A stretch of 64,000 nt of DNA, taken from NCBI GenBank assembly GCA_008828725.1, contig MEHQ01004504.1:124001-188000 (forward strand), given 5' to 3'. The notes under the pieces are model-generated. The model did no database searches. It was given only the letters and a program-made list of their open reading frames with translations, and was not told the origin of the DNA. Source of the stretch: Saccharina japonica. Taxonomy: Eukaryota > Sar > Phaeophyceae > Laminariales > Laminariaceae. The position numbers and the translations under genes were made by a program. Of the stretch, positions 24,095 through 35,200 are shown one piece after another (positions within the stretch are counted from its first letter, which is position 1; each line of letters starts with the position of its first letter).

Positions 24095-26539
24095 GATCTT
24101 CACCGCACGATCTTGCCATCGACACAAAAGAACCGCGACTGCCAGGAGTGCCGAGTACAAGCGCGTTTCAATTTGACGGGAAGCATGCCGACGGCGTACT
24201 GCACGAAGCGTGCTGAGAACGGCATGGTTAACGTACGCAACAAGCGATGTAAGCATCAATCCTGCACAAAGCAAAATAGGTATAACTTCGAGGGAAGCAG
24301 GCCGGGGGTGTTCTGCAAGCAGCATGCTGAGGACGGCATGGTGAACGTCCACAACAAGCGGTGTTTGTACGACTCCTGCATCAAAGTACCGTCCTTCAAT
24401 TCTGAGGGCAGCAAGTCGGGGGCATACTGCAAGCAGCATTGTGAAGACGGCATGGTGGACGTCTGCCACAGGCGGTGTTTGCATGACTCCTGCACAAAGT
24501 CACCTGTATTTAATTTCGAGGGCAGCAAGTCGGGGGTATACTGCAAGCAGCATTGTGAGGACGGTATGGTGAACGTCAACAGGCGATGTTTGCATGACGC
24601 TTGCAAGAGGGTACCGTCCTTCAATTTCCAGGGCTTGGAGAAGGCGTACTGCAAACAGCATTGTGCGGACGGTATGGTGGACGTTTATCACAAGCGGTGT
24701 TTGCATGACTCCTGCACGAAGCTACCTGTATATAACTTCGAGGGCAATAAGTCGGCGGCGTACTGCAAGCAGCATTGTGAGGACGGTATGGTGAGCATCA
24801 TCAACAAGCATTGTTTGCATGACGTCTGCACGATGGTACCGACCTTTAATTTTGAGGGCTTGCAGAGGGCGTACTGCAAGCAGCATTCTGACGACGGTAT
24901 GGTGGACGTCTGCAACGGGCGCTGTTTTAGTGACGCCTGCACGAGGGCACCGCTGTTCAATTTCGAGGGCTTGAAGAAGGCGTACTGCAAGCAGCATGCT
25001 GAAAACGGTATGGTGAACGTCGAAGCCAAACGTTGTTTGCATGGGTCCTGCACGAAGTCACGGGCGTGTAACTTCAACGGCAGTAAGGCAGCGGTGTACT
25101 GCAAGCAGCATTCTGAGGACGGCATGACGAGCATCTTGAGAAGGCGATGCTTACACGGCTCGTGCGCGCAGCAACCAAGGTTTGGTTTCGAGGGAAACAA
25201 GGTTGAGTATTGCAAGCAACATGCTGAGGACGGCATGGTGCGCGTTTGTTCCACGCGGTGTTTGTATGACTCCTGCATGGAGCGGTCCAGGTACAACTTT
25301 GAGGGCAGTAGGCCGGCGATGTACTGCAAAAAGCATTCTCAGGACGGTATGGTGAAAATAGGTGAAAAACGCTGTTTGAATGACTCATGCACAAGGATCC
25401 CATCCTTCAATTTCGAGGGCTCGGGGAAGGCGTACTGCAAGCTGCACGCTGTTGAAGGGATGGTGAACGTCAGCAAAACGGCGTGTTTGCATGAATCCTG
25501 CAAAAAACTACCGAATTACAACTTCGAGGGAAGCAAGCCGGGTGTGTACTGCAAGCAGCATGCTAGGGACGGCATGGTGGACGTCTGCAATAGGCGGTGT
25601 TTGCATGACTCCTGCAAGAAGCCACCGAGGTATAACTTCGAGGGCAGTAAGCCGGCGGCGTACTGCAAACAGCATTGTGAGGATGGTATGGTGAACGTCG
25701 TTTACAAACGGTGTTTGCATGACGCTTGCACGAAGTTACCGACCTTCAACTTCGAGGGCTTGAAAAGGGCGTACTGCAAGCAGCATTCTGAGGACGGCAT
25801 GGTGGACGTCTGCAACAAGCGGTGTTTGCATGTCTTCTGCACGAAATTGCCGATATGTAACTTCGAGGGCAGTAAGCCGGCGTACTGCGAACAGCATTGT
25901 GAAGATGGTATGGTCAATGTCGCCTACAAGCGGTGTTTGCATGACGCCTGCACGAGGGTACCGAGATATAACTTCGACGGAAGCAGGGGGGGGGTGTACT
26001 GCAAGCAGCATGCTGGGGACGGCATGGTGGACGTCTGCAACAAGCGGTGTTTGCATAAATCCTGCACAGAGTTACCGAGGTATAACTTCGACGGCAGTAA
26101 GGCTGCGGCGTACTGCAAACAACACTCTGACGACAGAATGATAGACGTCTGTGCCAGGCGTTCCGGACGTTCACCGGATGACTTACCCATGCTTGTTGGG
26201 GCTGCCCGTAGTGTACCAACCGACGGTATGCCGACCGTACGCGTCCATCTAAAGAAGGAGATATTAGACGAACCGGAGACGAGCTCGAGCGTTGACGAGT
26301 TATGCCATGCGGTGGGTTGCCTGGAACGATCAGGGCGGGGAATGGGCGGGAAGCAGCTTACCCACTGCCTCGAACATGCCCCCCTCAAGGACGGATTTGC
26401 TGTGCCTACTACTGCTATGGAGACGGCTGGCATCAAGAGATGTGCTCGTACCTCATCCTCACCTAGCTCGAGGACGCGAATTAAGGACAACGACGACGAC
26501 GGTGAAACGACTGCTAAACGGACTCGCCACCGGCTTTAA
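24095..26539 (+). CDS. large EsV-1-7 repeat protein, 18 tandem repeats plus divergent C-terminal finger
   Basis: The frame stays open from just after TAG at 24092 to TAA at 26537-26539. The first in-frame ATG is at 24185, giving 784 residues. I list the whole open frame because the equivalent of the paralogue's ATG appears mutated and an upstream exon is possible. Eighteen EsV-1-7 units of 36-38 residues run to about 26160, with pattern C-x4-C, NFEGSKPA, YCKQH, GMVNV or GMVDV. The first unit is degenerate (C-x2-C, and CTKR replaces CKQH). After it come a divergent unit (CHAVGC ... THCLEH) and an Asp/Ser-rich tail ending AKRTRHRL. The Cys/His sets probably bind zinc. IMMEDIATE UPRIGHT of Ectocarpus belongs to this family. 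The product is likely a regulator, perhaps nuclear, but that is inference. No intron interrupts the array. Confidence 0.88.
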   Translation, partial: DLHRTILPSTQKNRDCQECRVQARFNLTGSMPTAYCTKRAENGMVNVRNKRCKHQSCTKQNRYNFEGSRPGVFCKQHAEDGMVNVHNKRCLYDSCIKVPSFNSEGSKSGAYCKQHCEDGMVDVCHRRCLHDSCTKSPVFNFEGSKSGVYCKQHCEDGMVNVNRRCLHDACKRVPSFNFQGLEKAYCKQHCADGMVDVYHKRCLHDSCTKLPVYNFEGNKSAAYCKQHCEDGMVSIINKHCLHDVCTMVPTFNFEGLQRAYCKQHSDDGMVDVCNGRCFSDACTRAPLFNFEGLKKAYCKQHAENGMVNVEAKRCLHGSCTKSRACNFNGSKAAVYCKQHSEDGMTSILRRRCLHGSCAQQPRFGFEGNKVEYCKQHAEDGMVRVCSTRCLYDSCMERSRYNFEGSRPAMYCKKHSQDGMVKIGEKRCLNDSCTRIPSFNFEGSGKAYCKLHAVEGMVNVSKTACLHESCKKLPNYNFEGSKPGVYCKQHARDGMVDVCNRRCLHDSCKKPPRYNFEGSKPAAYCKQHCEDGMVNVVYKRCLHDACTKLPTFNFEGLKRAYCKQHSEDGMVDVCNKRCLHVFCTKLPICNFEGSKPAYCEQHCEDGMVNVAYKRCLHDACTRVPRYNFDGSRGGVYCKQHAGDGMVDVCNKRCLHKSCTELPRYNFDGSKAAAYCKQHSDDRMIDVCARRSGRSPDDLPMLVGAARSVPTDGMPTVRVHLKKEILDEPETSSSVDELCHAVGCLERSGRGMGGKQLTHCLEHAPLKDGFAVPTTAMETAGIKRCARTSSSPSSRTRIKDNDDDGETTAKRTRHRL

Positions 26540-29500
26540 CGCAGAGCGTTACATGCGCAGCGGAGGAGCACCCAACCGGGGATGTCAGTTCTACAGGCTA
26601 GTTAAGAGTTCAGTAAATAATGTCAGGTGACGCAAGGGCTCCGGTTTCACGTTTATTTTTCGTCGAGGGTGTCCGGGTTGATGGTCGGGGTTTCGGGTAG
26701 GGTTCGGTAACGCTTGTTGTTTTTGCGATTGACGATGTTCTTGGAGCCAGGCGAATTGTTTTCGCTTCTAGCACAACATCATCATGGAGGTGACAAACCG
26801 TCTTTGTTTCGACTGTCTTAACGTTACGATTTTCACTAATTCATGAGACTACGAGTACCCCCCGACACTGCGGTGTCGTAGCTAGTCCAAATTCAGGTGG
26901 GTAACGTCACCACCGCTCACAATACTAATAGGCTGAAAGTGACGGAAATCAATTGACGCCTACGGCATCGGCCTCATGCCGCACGTGAAATGCTGGGTTA
27001 TTGCGAGTGACACGTTTATGATCGGGCGGTGGTTTCCCTTAGACCTAAGGCAAAACACTTTGTCATGGCGTATGCAGTTATTTCACCCTTCAATTAATAT
27101 GGGCATCTACTGTGTATTGGGCCGCGGCACTGTCTCTCGCATTCACATCGTTAGCTGCTGTTAGCATATGGAAGTTGAGATCCATACGTATCTACTGTGA
27201 TGTGCAGTCACTACGCACTGATACTAGTATATGAGTGTCTTAGTCTAGATATTCGGGTAAATACAATGTGCGGATAGATTACGAGTTTGTCTTACTCGTA
27301 GTGCGCTGTATTGTATGTCCAAAGCATCTTCATCAGGAACGATGCTGAGAACGTTGCTAGAACGTTGCTATAACGTTGTAGAGAACATTCCGGGGAACGG
27401 TACACACTTCGGTAGAATGTAACTGTCCGTAGCATGGGCGTTGTACCGAGATGGTCAGGTGCAGGCATCGCCCACCTCGATTACTCTACTCTACTCTACT
27501 CTATTCTACTCCACTTTCCACTCTTCTTCTCTCTTCTTCCTTCTTTCCACTATGGCCAAATAAGCGCTTTTTCAAACCATGACTTCTTTTCTTCTTCATA
27601 AGTGATCTTCACAGACACTTTGGTGCCACCTCTGCCATCTCTCTTCACAGAGACAGAGCCTCGACGCACGCGTCATTCTTTCAGGTTATTTTTGATTTTG
27701 TAATTGAGCCATGGGATTGTTCATCGGGTAGGCCTTTCAGTATCCTCCACAATCAGGGTTTGGGTGATGGTACAGAGTTCCTCAAGTGATCACCCTCAGC
27801 AAAAACAGGGTACACCTACTCTACCGTACCATGCGTAATTGTGTTCGGCTGCGCGGTATGTTTCCCTTCTGTTGCCTTGTGAGGCTTTACTCTGTCACTG
27901 GGACCGGTTGAGCTTCTCAAGTGATGAACTGCAGGATATAACATGAGAAATGAATACATAATTATTCGTATATACAGCAGTACAGGACATCTGATTCGAA
28001 ACAATCTGACAAGAAAGTCAGGCTATTATTTAGACTAAGCTAAGAAATTCGGGAGTCGTTGACTCGAAACTGCTGTAGTATAGAAAGCACCCTCTCTCAA
28101 ATAAGAAACACAGCCTGTGGACCAGATTTCCTGTTTTCTATTAGGTGTCCTGCACTGCTGTATTTGGCTCGCAATTGTTCCGTTTTCCTGACTAGCTCAT
28201 ACATGTACGAGCACCCGGGTTTTACGTTTTTCCTACTGCTGTAGTCATGGTTTACGTGAGACATTTGAGCTCCTCATGTTGGCCCAGCAGACGAATAAGC
28301 CGTCACCCTTACCGGGGCATTTGCTCCGGAATGGAGCGCCTAAAAAAAGCAGCATCACAACTAGCACCACTCTGAGCGTAAACGCGAGGACCGCTTATAG
28401 TCTAATGTGAAGACCAAGCGGTCCTTATATTTCCGCCTAGAGTGATAGGTGCCACTAGCTGTAGCGCCCTATCTCCCGGAAATCCAAGAGAAACGCACAA
28501 CTCGTGTACGTACGTACGTGTGGTACGTTGAAGGAATTGAGCACAGAGATAAATCAACGAGCGAGCGAGCGCGCGAGTGATCAAGGTGGGACAGGGATGG
28601 ATATCCAGCGGTCGATGGTCTCTGGTTGAAAAAACGCGTAGTAGGTATCGCGTCGGAAGGCTTTGCGTTACAAAGGCGTTTCATGGGATATTGGAGAAAC
28701 GGCGTTATTTTGTGATGAACAGACCCTCATATACACTACCCGGCCCTGTCGTAAGAAAGTGCCCCGCAAGAAACTCAGCCTAATCATTACGGGGGAAATG
28801 AGGAAGTCGACAGCTGTTATGCTGAAGCTAGTGTTGGACACACCCCTTTCCCAAATAAGGAAGTCAGCCTATAAGCCCGATTTCTTGTTTCTTATGAGCG
28901 AGCCGGTACTGTATACAACTCGCCGAAGTAAACTTATACACGGGTATATATAAAATATATCAACCACGGCCGCCTCCCCTGCTGCGGTGGTTCATGCACA
29001 GCCCAGATGCTTGTTCGAGAACTGCACTGTAAACACCACAGCCGCCCACGGCGTGGGGTCGGCTCATGTGCCGAGCGTGTTTGTGAGGCCTATCGGCTCC
29101 CCCTGCGTGTGGTATGGTCGTTTACTGTTCGGAGCCATTTCGAACAAAACAAGTACGTCGTCTTCAAGACACTGGGAGGGGAACTGTTTTTTATTATTTT
29201 AGCGGACACGAGCCCTAGCTAGGTATAGACATAGCAAATATTAGATCGCATTGTATGTACTTCGTATTTGTGTCAAAACACTTGGCGAAAACAAAATAGA
29301 CGAATGCAGAACAGGTTGTAGAATCGCTGTGAAACACCAGCAGGTGATTCAGAGGGGAGGCATAATAGATTGAATAATCGCACGTAAAGTGCACCCCACC
29401 CGCGACGAACGGGATCGATATTATAGCATGGATAGGTATTGTAATACAACGACAGAGGTATGCATGTTGAAGTCGCCAATACATTGGAAGGACATAGCCA

Positions 29501-30930
29501 CTACTACTAGCTGATGTTGTCCTACGGTATCATGGGGGCCGCACCGTGATCCCACCCGGATATTTCTCATTTGGTACTATATATCCTGGTTTTTCACGAA
29601 AGGTGCAGAAATTCGTGTAGGGGTGTTTGTTATCAGTCTCTCAGAGCCAATCTGCGAAGTGACTTACGTACCCTATTTGTTTGCAGTCTAGGGCTTTCTT
29701 AGTTTTCCTGTTTTATTCGCGATACGCACTTCCATGAGTTCGGTTGTCACTTCTGTCTTGAGCTCTCAACACATATGCTTAGTTTTGTCGATACGCACGG
29801 CCATGAGACTATTCGATACCTTGTGCGCCGAAAACACATGCTCCAGAGGTCATATTCTGAGTGAGGTACCGGGCGATTCGCTCGAGTGCCGTCACTTCGG
29901 TAGCTATTAGTAGTGAAACGTAGGGTAGCCTCCCTGCAGAAACACAAGCCAGGGGTAGTTCCTTCAGTCGAGTACACTCACTCCTCTTTCTACGAGATAC
30001 ATACGTGCTTGACACAACAAACAACTGGTCTTGAGAAATATCAATATTGCAAGCTGAGCCCGAGACAACTCCACATCGAGTGTTGGTTAATATCGGTTTA
30101 TAGGTGACTGTATACAACACGTGTTTTCGGAAACATAACACACACATCACAGACACAAACAAAACAATGATGCAGTACGCGAACTCGCAAATGGCTTGGG
30201 GGTTTTCTCGTATGTACGCGTGATATCAGGGCATGGAGGAGCGGTTCGAGAAAAAACAACTCATGTTTGCGTAGCGGGCTCGTGATCGAGCGAGTCTGAT
30301 CCGACGTACATGGACCCTGTGTATATTGACATTCCATATGTCGGGTCATAAAGTGGCACAATAATCCCAGCACCGCTCAAAACCCCGTCTTCATTATACA
30401 TTGTTACCCAACCCAACAAAGCTAAAGAGAAACTTGAGCACAAAAAGCGGGCAAGGCTTTGAAAATCTTGATGGATCACTGATCGTCTCTTCGCTCGCCG
30501 TTTCTGCGATGTTTGGATACATCAACCGCCATATGTGCGTTTACAGTTTCAACACACACACATATCGTTTCCTGGTCACCAAAAGTTGATATTTTCCGTG
30601 GCGTTTTTTCTCACGGTGAAACCAACAGCCTCCACGCGCCCCATGCCAAGCGGAGCGAAGACTCTCTTCACAGTCCGCTCAAAGTTGTCTCGAGAACATA
30701 ATGGCAAAGCCTGTCGACACGAATGATCCCAACAGCAACATCAACAACAGCACACTCCTATGTCCGTCCACCCCCCTCCAACGAGATGGGCGCAGCAGGG
30801 GGCCGATGCAGCCCAGGGCACCGTGTTCACAAGAACACGGAACCCACACTAGCTTGCAAGCACTACCTGCAGGTGGCAGCCCCAGAAATACCTGGGTGCC
30901 TGCTTTTGTACCCGGACGGATCAATATATA
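26540..30930. other. intergenic, no gene supported
   Basis: No supported gene. The first bases after the stop (CGCAGAGCG) match coding sequence at the end of the 280-aa paralogue. A CTACT pentamer run lies at 27483-27512. A worn MITE-like block lies around 27700-27837, with CATGGGATTGTTCATCGGGT and TCAAGTGATCACCCTCAG. Two loosely similar stretches occur at about 28090-28165 and 28850-28920 (CTTTCCCAAATAAGGAAG type). The frames are short and unrecognised. Confidence 0.4.
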
Positions 30931-31198
30931 GACGCGTGCTACGATAGAGATAGCGCTTTTTGGCTGAAATGGTTTCCGAAAGATCGAGCTCCTTAACCCA
31001 AAATCGGCGGACTTTGATCATTATTTTGTTGCAATATTGTTCCTTGTTTGCGTCGGCCATGGGATTTTTCAACCGGATAGCACTTTTACCTTCCTCCCTT
31101 AATGCCCTTAATGATCACTTTGGGGTGAGATGTAGAGCTCTTCAAATGATCACCCTTAGAAGGCAAAACCATGGTGCACCTCTATCATAGCATGCGTC
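30931..31198 (+). mobile_element. MITE, 4-bp TSD family (intact copy)
   Basis: It begins GACGCGTGCTACGATAGAG and ends CTCTATCATAGCATGCGTC, which are inverted repeats, and is flanked on both sides by TATA. Internal landmarks shared by the family are a TTTTTGGCTGAAATGG-like stretch, a CTCCTTAACCC motif and CTTCAAATGATCACCCTTAG near the right end. It has no coding capacity. Confidence 0.9.
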
Positions 31199-31726
31199 TA
31201 TACTCAACACGAAAATAACACCACCGACATTTCCCCCCTCCCCCCCCCCTAATCCTCCCAAACCTCACACCTAGGATAAAAAAACGCCTTACTGTTAAAG
31301 ACGTATGTATCAATATGACCGGGTACCCGCTACGCATGTGGATGGCCCACCCAACAGCCCCTCCGCCCACCCCCTCCATCGCCCACCCCTACTTCTACCC
31401 CTGGCTACCGTCCCACTTACACCTCGTGGGATAAGTGCCTAAACAATGGCAGTGTGTACCCGTTGCGTGCCTAGAGGAGTTATATATCTATACACCGCAC
31501 AGACGCACAATACGTTTTGGCCCTTCGAACGCGCCATATCTCGGCATCGTGGGGATGCGGAGGTCTACAGAGGTACGAACACGACCCTTGCAGGACATCA
31601 GTACACCCTCCGCCCCTCAACCTCCTGTGGTAGTTGGCATCATCCGATAGGCACAAACCCCGCTAATCTCAGCGGGCATCTTGTTTATCGTGTATCTGGA
31701 GGCGTCAAACCCAATCGGCAGGAAAG

Positions 31727-31980
31727 AGGCATGCTACGGTAGAGGGACAACCTCCTTTTTTCTAGGGAGGGATCCTAACTTGAGGAGCCAATTACTCGCC
31801 CAGAAACTTAGTTTGCCGAATATGGAAAGTGCAACCCGGTGAACCATGCGCATGACCTTAAGGTATACAACGGATACTAATGCCGAGCAAGAAGACCTTC
31901 CCGGCGATATTTGGATTAAGAGCCCTGCCATCCAGAAAATAGTTTATCCAGAAGGTTCTTCCTCTATCGTAGCACGGGTC
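31727..31980 (-). mobile_element. MITE of the same family, diverged, reversed
   Basis: The ends are GAGGCATGCTACGGTAGAG and CCTCTATCGTAGCACGGGTC. The interior resembles the outer copy at 42227-42731: CTAACTTGAGGAGC, AAGTGCAAC and CTTAAGGTATACAACGGATA are shared by both. Confidence 0.75.
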
Positions 31981-32258
31981 GAAAACAGAAACGAGCTTCT
32001 TGCCCTCCCCAAAAGCCCTTGTGTACCTAATGCTCCCTGTAGAGGTGTTTATCCCAGCACGGCGTACGCTGGGGCGACTACTCTACTGCATAGAGTTGGT
32101 AAGAGCTACAACTCTATCTACTTGATACGCGACTTCCAAACTAGAAAACGCCTTCTGCGAAGCTCACGCGAGACATCTGGACACTGCCCCCCGTTCATCT
32201 ATCACGACGAGAATATCCCAACTCGAAACAAATCCACCACGAGTATTGGTTAGATCTA

Positions 32259-35200
32259 TTAGCATCCAACGGGGTCGTAGGAGTCAAGGGTAACGGTGAA
32301 AGTCTCCGTCTGGGGGTCGTAGGGGAAATAGTACGAGGTGTACGTGGAGGAATAGTCGTCGGTGAAAAGACGACGCCTGGCGGTGTCGTCGTGGGTGAAT
32401 GTGACATCGTCGTCCGTCATGGTCGAGTCGCTGCCGTCCAGCACTCCTTCCTCGACCCACACGACGGCGCCACCCATCGTCACCGTGATCGTCCATTTGT
32501 TGGCGGTGGGAGCGAAGCCGCGCCTGGCGAAGAACTGGTACTCGCCGAGCATCGCGTCGCCCGATAGTCCGCTGAACACGACGTACTCCTCGAAGGAGCT
32601 CGCGAAGCCAGTGTCCGGGTTGCCGGCGGTCCAGCCGCCGCCGTTGCGGTGGTTCACGTACCCGATGTCCTGAGGAGAGAAGCGCATTATTTGTTCCGTC
32701 CGTGTAGTTGAGGGGTTTTCGAAGGCATGCAAGGCATTGGGAGGGAAGGGGGAGGGGGGGGGGTGTACTTCATTTCCATGCATGGCCGTAGTCGTATGCC
32801 CATAGACCCTCGCATTCGAAAAATGCCGGGAGGGAGCGTGTCGGGTTTTCACCGACCAGGTAGACATTGCTAGCACCAAGCGCGAGGCGCCGTGACGTGT
32901 TGGGCGAGTCGCATGAAGGGTGAGCTGCAACCTACTAAGAACCGCTTGTGAGGCGGAGTTGCATATGGATCACAGCTTCAATGAGTTAATTATATTTCAG
33001 GTGGGGCCACTTCCTGAGACAACAATGGGAGCACTATGTATCTGCCTCGCGGGTGCCTTACCTTTTACACACTACGTGATACGATCATTCCCCTTGTGCG
33101 GAGCAAATGTTCTCCCCCCCTGCACAAATGATCTATTTATTGTAGCTGAGGGGTTTTCGAAGGCATGCGAGGCATTGGGAGGGAAGGGAGGGTCATAGGA
33201 AAGCAACGAGAGCAAGGAATTCACCCACAACACTGGTATGACCACTCGAGTTGGAGTATCCACTAAAATATATTACCCAGTGCCGAAAAGGGGTGTCAAG
33301 TTCGTGTTTGGCGTCCCTGTCGAATAAAATGTACTAGTATGACCCTAAATATAAGGGGCGTTTGTATATTAACACGCAATTGGAGTGCTTATTATTTCTC
33401 GGGTCAGAGTGGTATGCGTTCTTGGGTATTTTTGTGTTCGTCAGCTTCGGTGACAAAAACCGCTTCTCGGCCGAAGATCCTTGGAGACGTTAGAGGCTAC
33501 CCCTCTACCGTAGCACGCGTTGAAACCGCCTCCTTCTTTTAAGAAACCGTACTCGTAGCTTTGTTTATATCTCCAGGATCGAATATACGGTGAAACTCGC
33601 TATCGAGGAACAACGTGTGCGACGATTAGAGGTGGCACGTGTTTTTTGGCTCATTTTATTTCTGAGTGGTCGGGCTCCTTTTTTGTTAAAATCGTCCGGT
33701 CTTTCATTATTGTGTTGAATTTTTTTTATCATCCTTTACGTACGTAGGCCATCATGGCATTGTTCATCGGGTAGGATGGCACTTTTGTTTTCCTGCAAAA
33801 AAAATCGTTGTTCTTGGGAGAGGTATAGAGCAACCTCAAGCGACCACCCTCGGAAGGCAGAAAAAACATGGTGCACCTGCATGCAGGCTGCCGTAGCATA
33901 ACACCAGTCGACGCGTGCTACGGTAAGGGTAAGCACTTTTTGGCTGAATCGCTTTCTGAACGATCGGGCTCCTTAACCCAAATTCGTCGGACTTTCATTT
34001 TTGTGACGAATACTGTTTCAGAGTGTACTTCGGTCATGAGATTTCTCATCCGGCAGCACTTTCGTTTTCTCCAAATCCCTTTTTCGGCGAGGTATGACGC
34101 TCCTTAAGTAAAGAGCTCGGAAAAAATATGGCGCACCTCTATCGTAGCATGCGTCAGTCGACGACAGGACAGGACAGGACAGGACAGGACAGGACAGGAC
34201 AGGACAGGACAGGACAGGACACATCGGTGTATACTATGGCGGTAGAGTGGTTAATCCAACGTTTCCAGACATCCTGGCTCGGGGGGGAGGTCCATTCCAT
34301 GTACCACGCAAGACCGACAACACCCCCATCGGGCTAGTTTCGTAAAACGTTTGCTCGCAGACCTTGAGGCACACACCCACCGAAGATGGTGGCTTTCGCA
34401 AGGTCTCACGGGGATAAATTCATGGGATGATGCGCTCGATTTGGGACTCATCTCACCTTTCAGGGGTTGCCCGGTTTTCCCTCTGAGCGGACCGGCAAAG
34501 CTTCTCAAGTAAGTATATTACTGTAGTTTTATTTCGAGGGGGGGCTTGTATATGGTAAGTAGGAACAAGTACTGATATAATAAAAAAACAGCTAAACCTA
34601 GACGAGGAAATGTTGTGTGTACTCTGGGTCTTGTTTACTAATGGTCTGTCCTCTGAGCTGACCGGCAAAGCTTCTCAACTAAGTATTAGTTTATTACGAG
34701 GGGGGCAGTCTATATAGTAAGTAGGAACAAGTAAATAATAGAAAAAAAACGGCTAAACCTATACAAGGAAGTGTTGTGTGTACTCTACTGTAGGTTATGT
34801 TTACTAATGGTCCGTATAATCAGTGTAATCAAAACGTGGTGTTCGTCGGGTCGGGCGGAACAGTCTTCTTCGGGTGAGATGTCGATGCCCCTCATGTACG
34901 GAGAGCTCTGAAAATAAGCCGCTTGCCACCCCTACAAGGGCCTTGTTCGAGAACAAGGGCTTTGGATATTTCCCCTTTGCTGGAGATGGGTCGCTGTAGC
35001 GGTTCGTAGCACGGTTCAGCTAGAAACCATTGTGAACAACGCTAGCTGCCTAGCCCTTGAGTCGTCGTGATGCCCTTCTTGCTTTGCTGTACGAGAAATA
35101 GGAGTTTTTGGATGCCTTCTTAGGATATGGAATATTTTCTTCGGGTTGAACCTGTATTTTCAATGAAATCGTTTTTTGACCTACTATTAGTATAGAACCG

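Noticed and set aside
24256-26490. Long minus-strand open frames opposite the large EsV-1-7 gene
   Set aside because: They arise because the coding strand is a tandem repeat with strong codon bias. They contain no independent domain, and the plus-strand product has a clear family.
24095-26539. Viral insertion, since EsV-1 carries an EsV-1-7 gene
   Set aside because: No other virus-type gene is nearby, and a paralogue with conserved flank occurs 20 kb away among algal repeats. The family is large in brown-algal genomes, so a host gene is the simpler reading.
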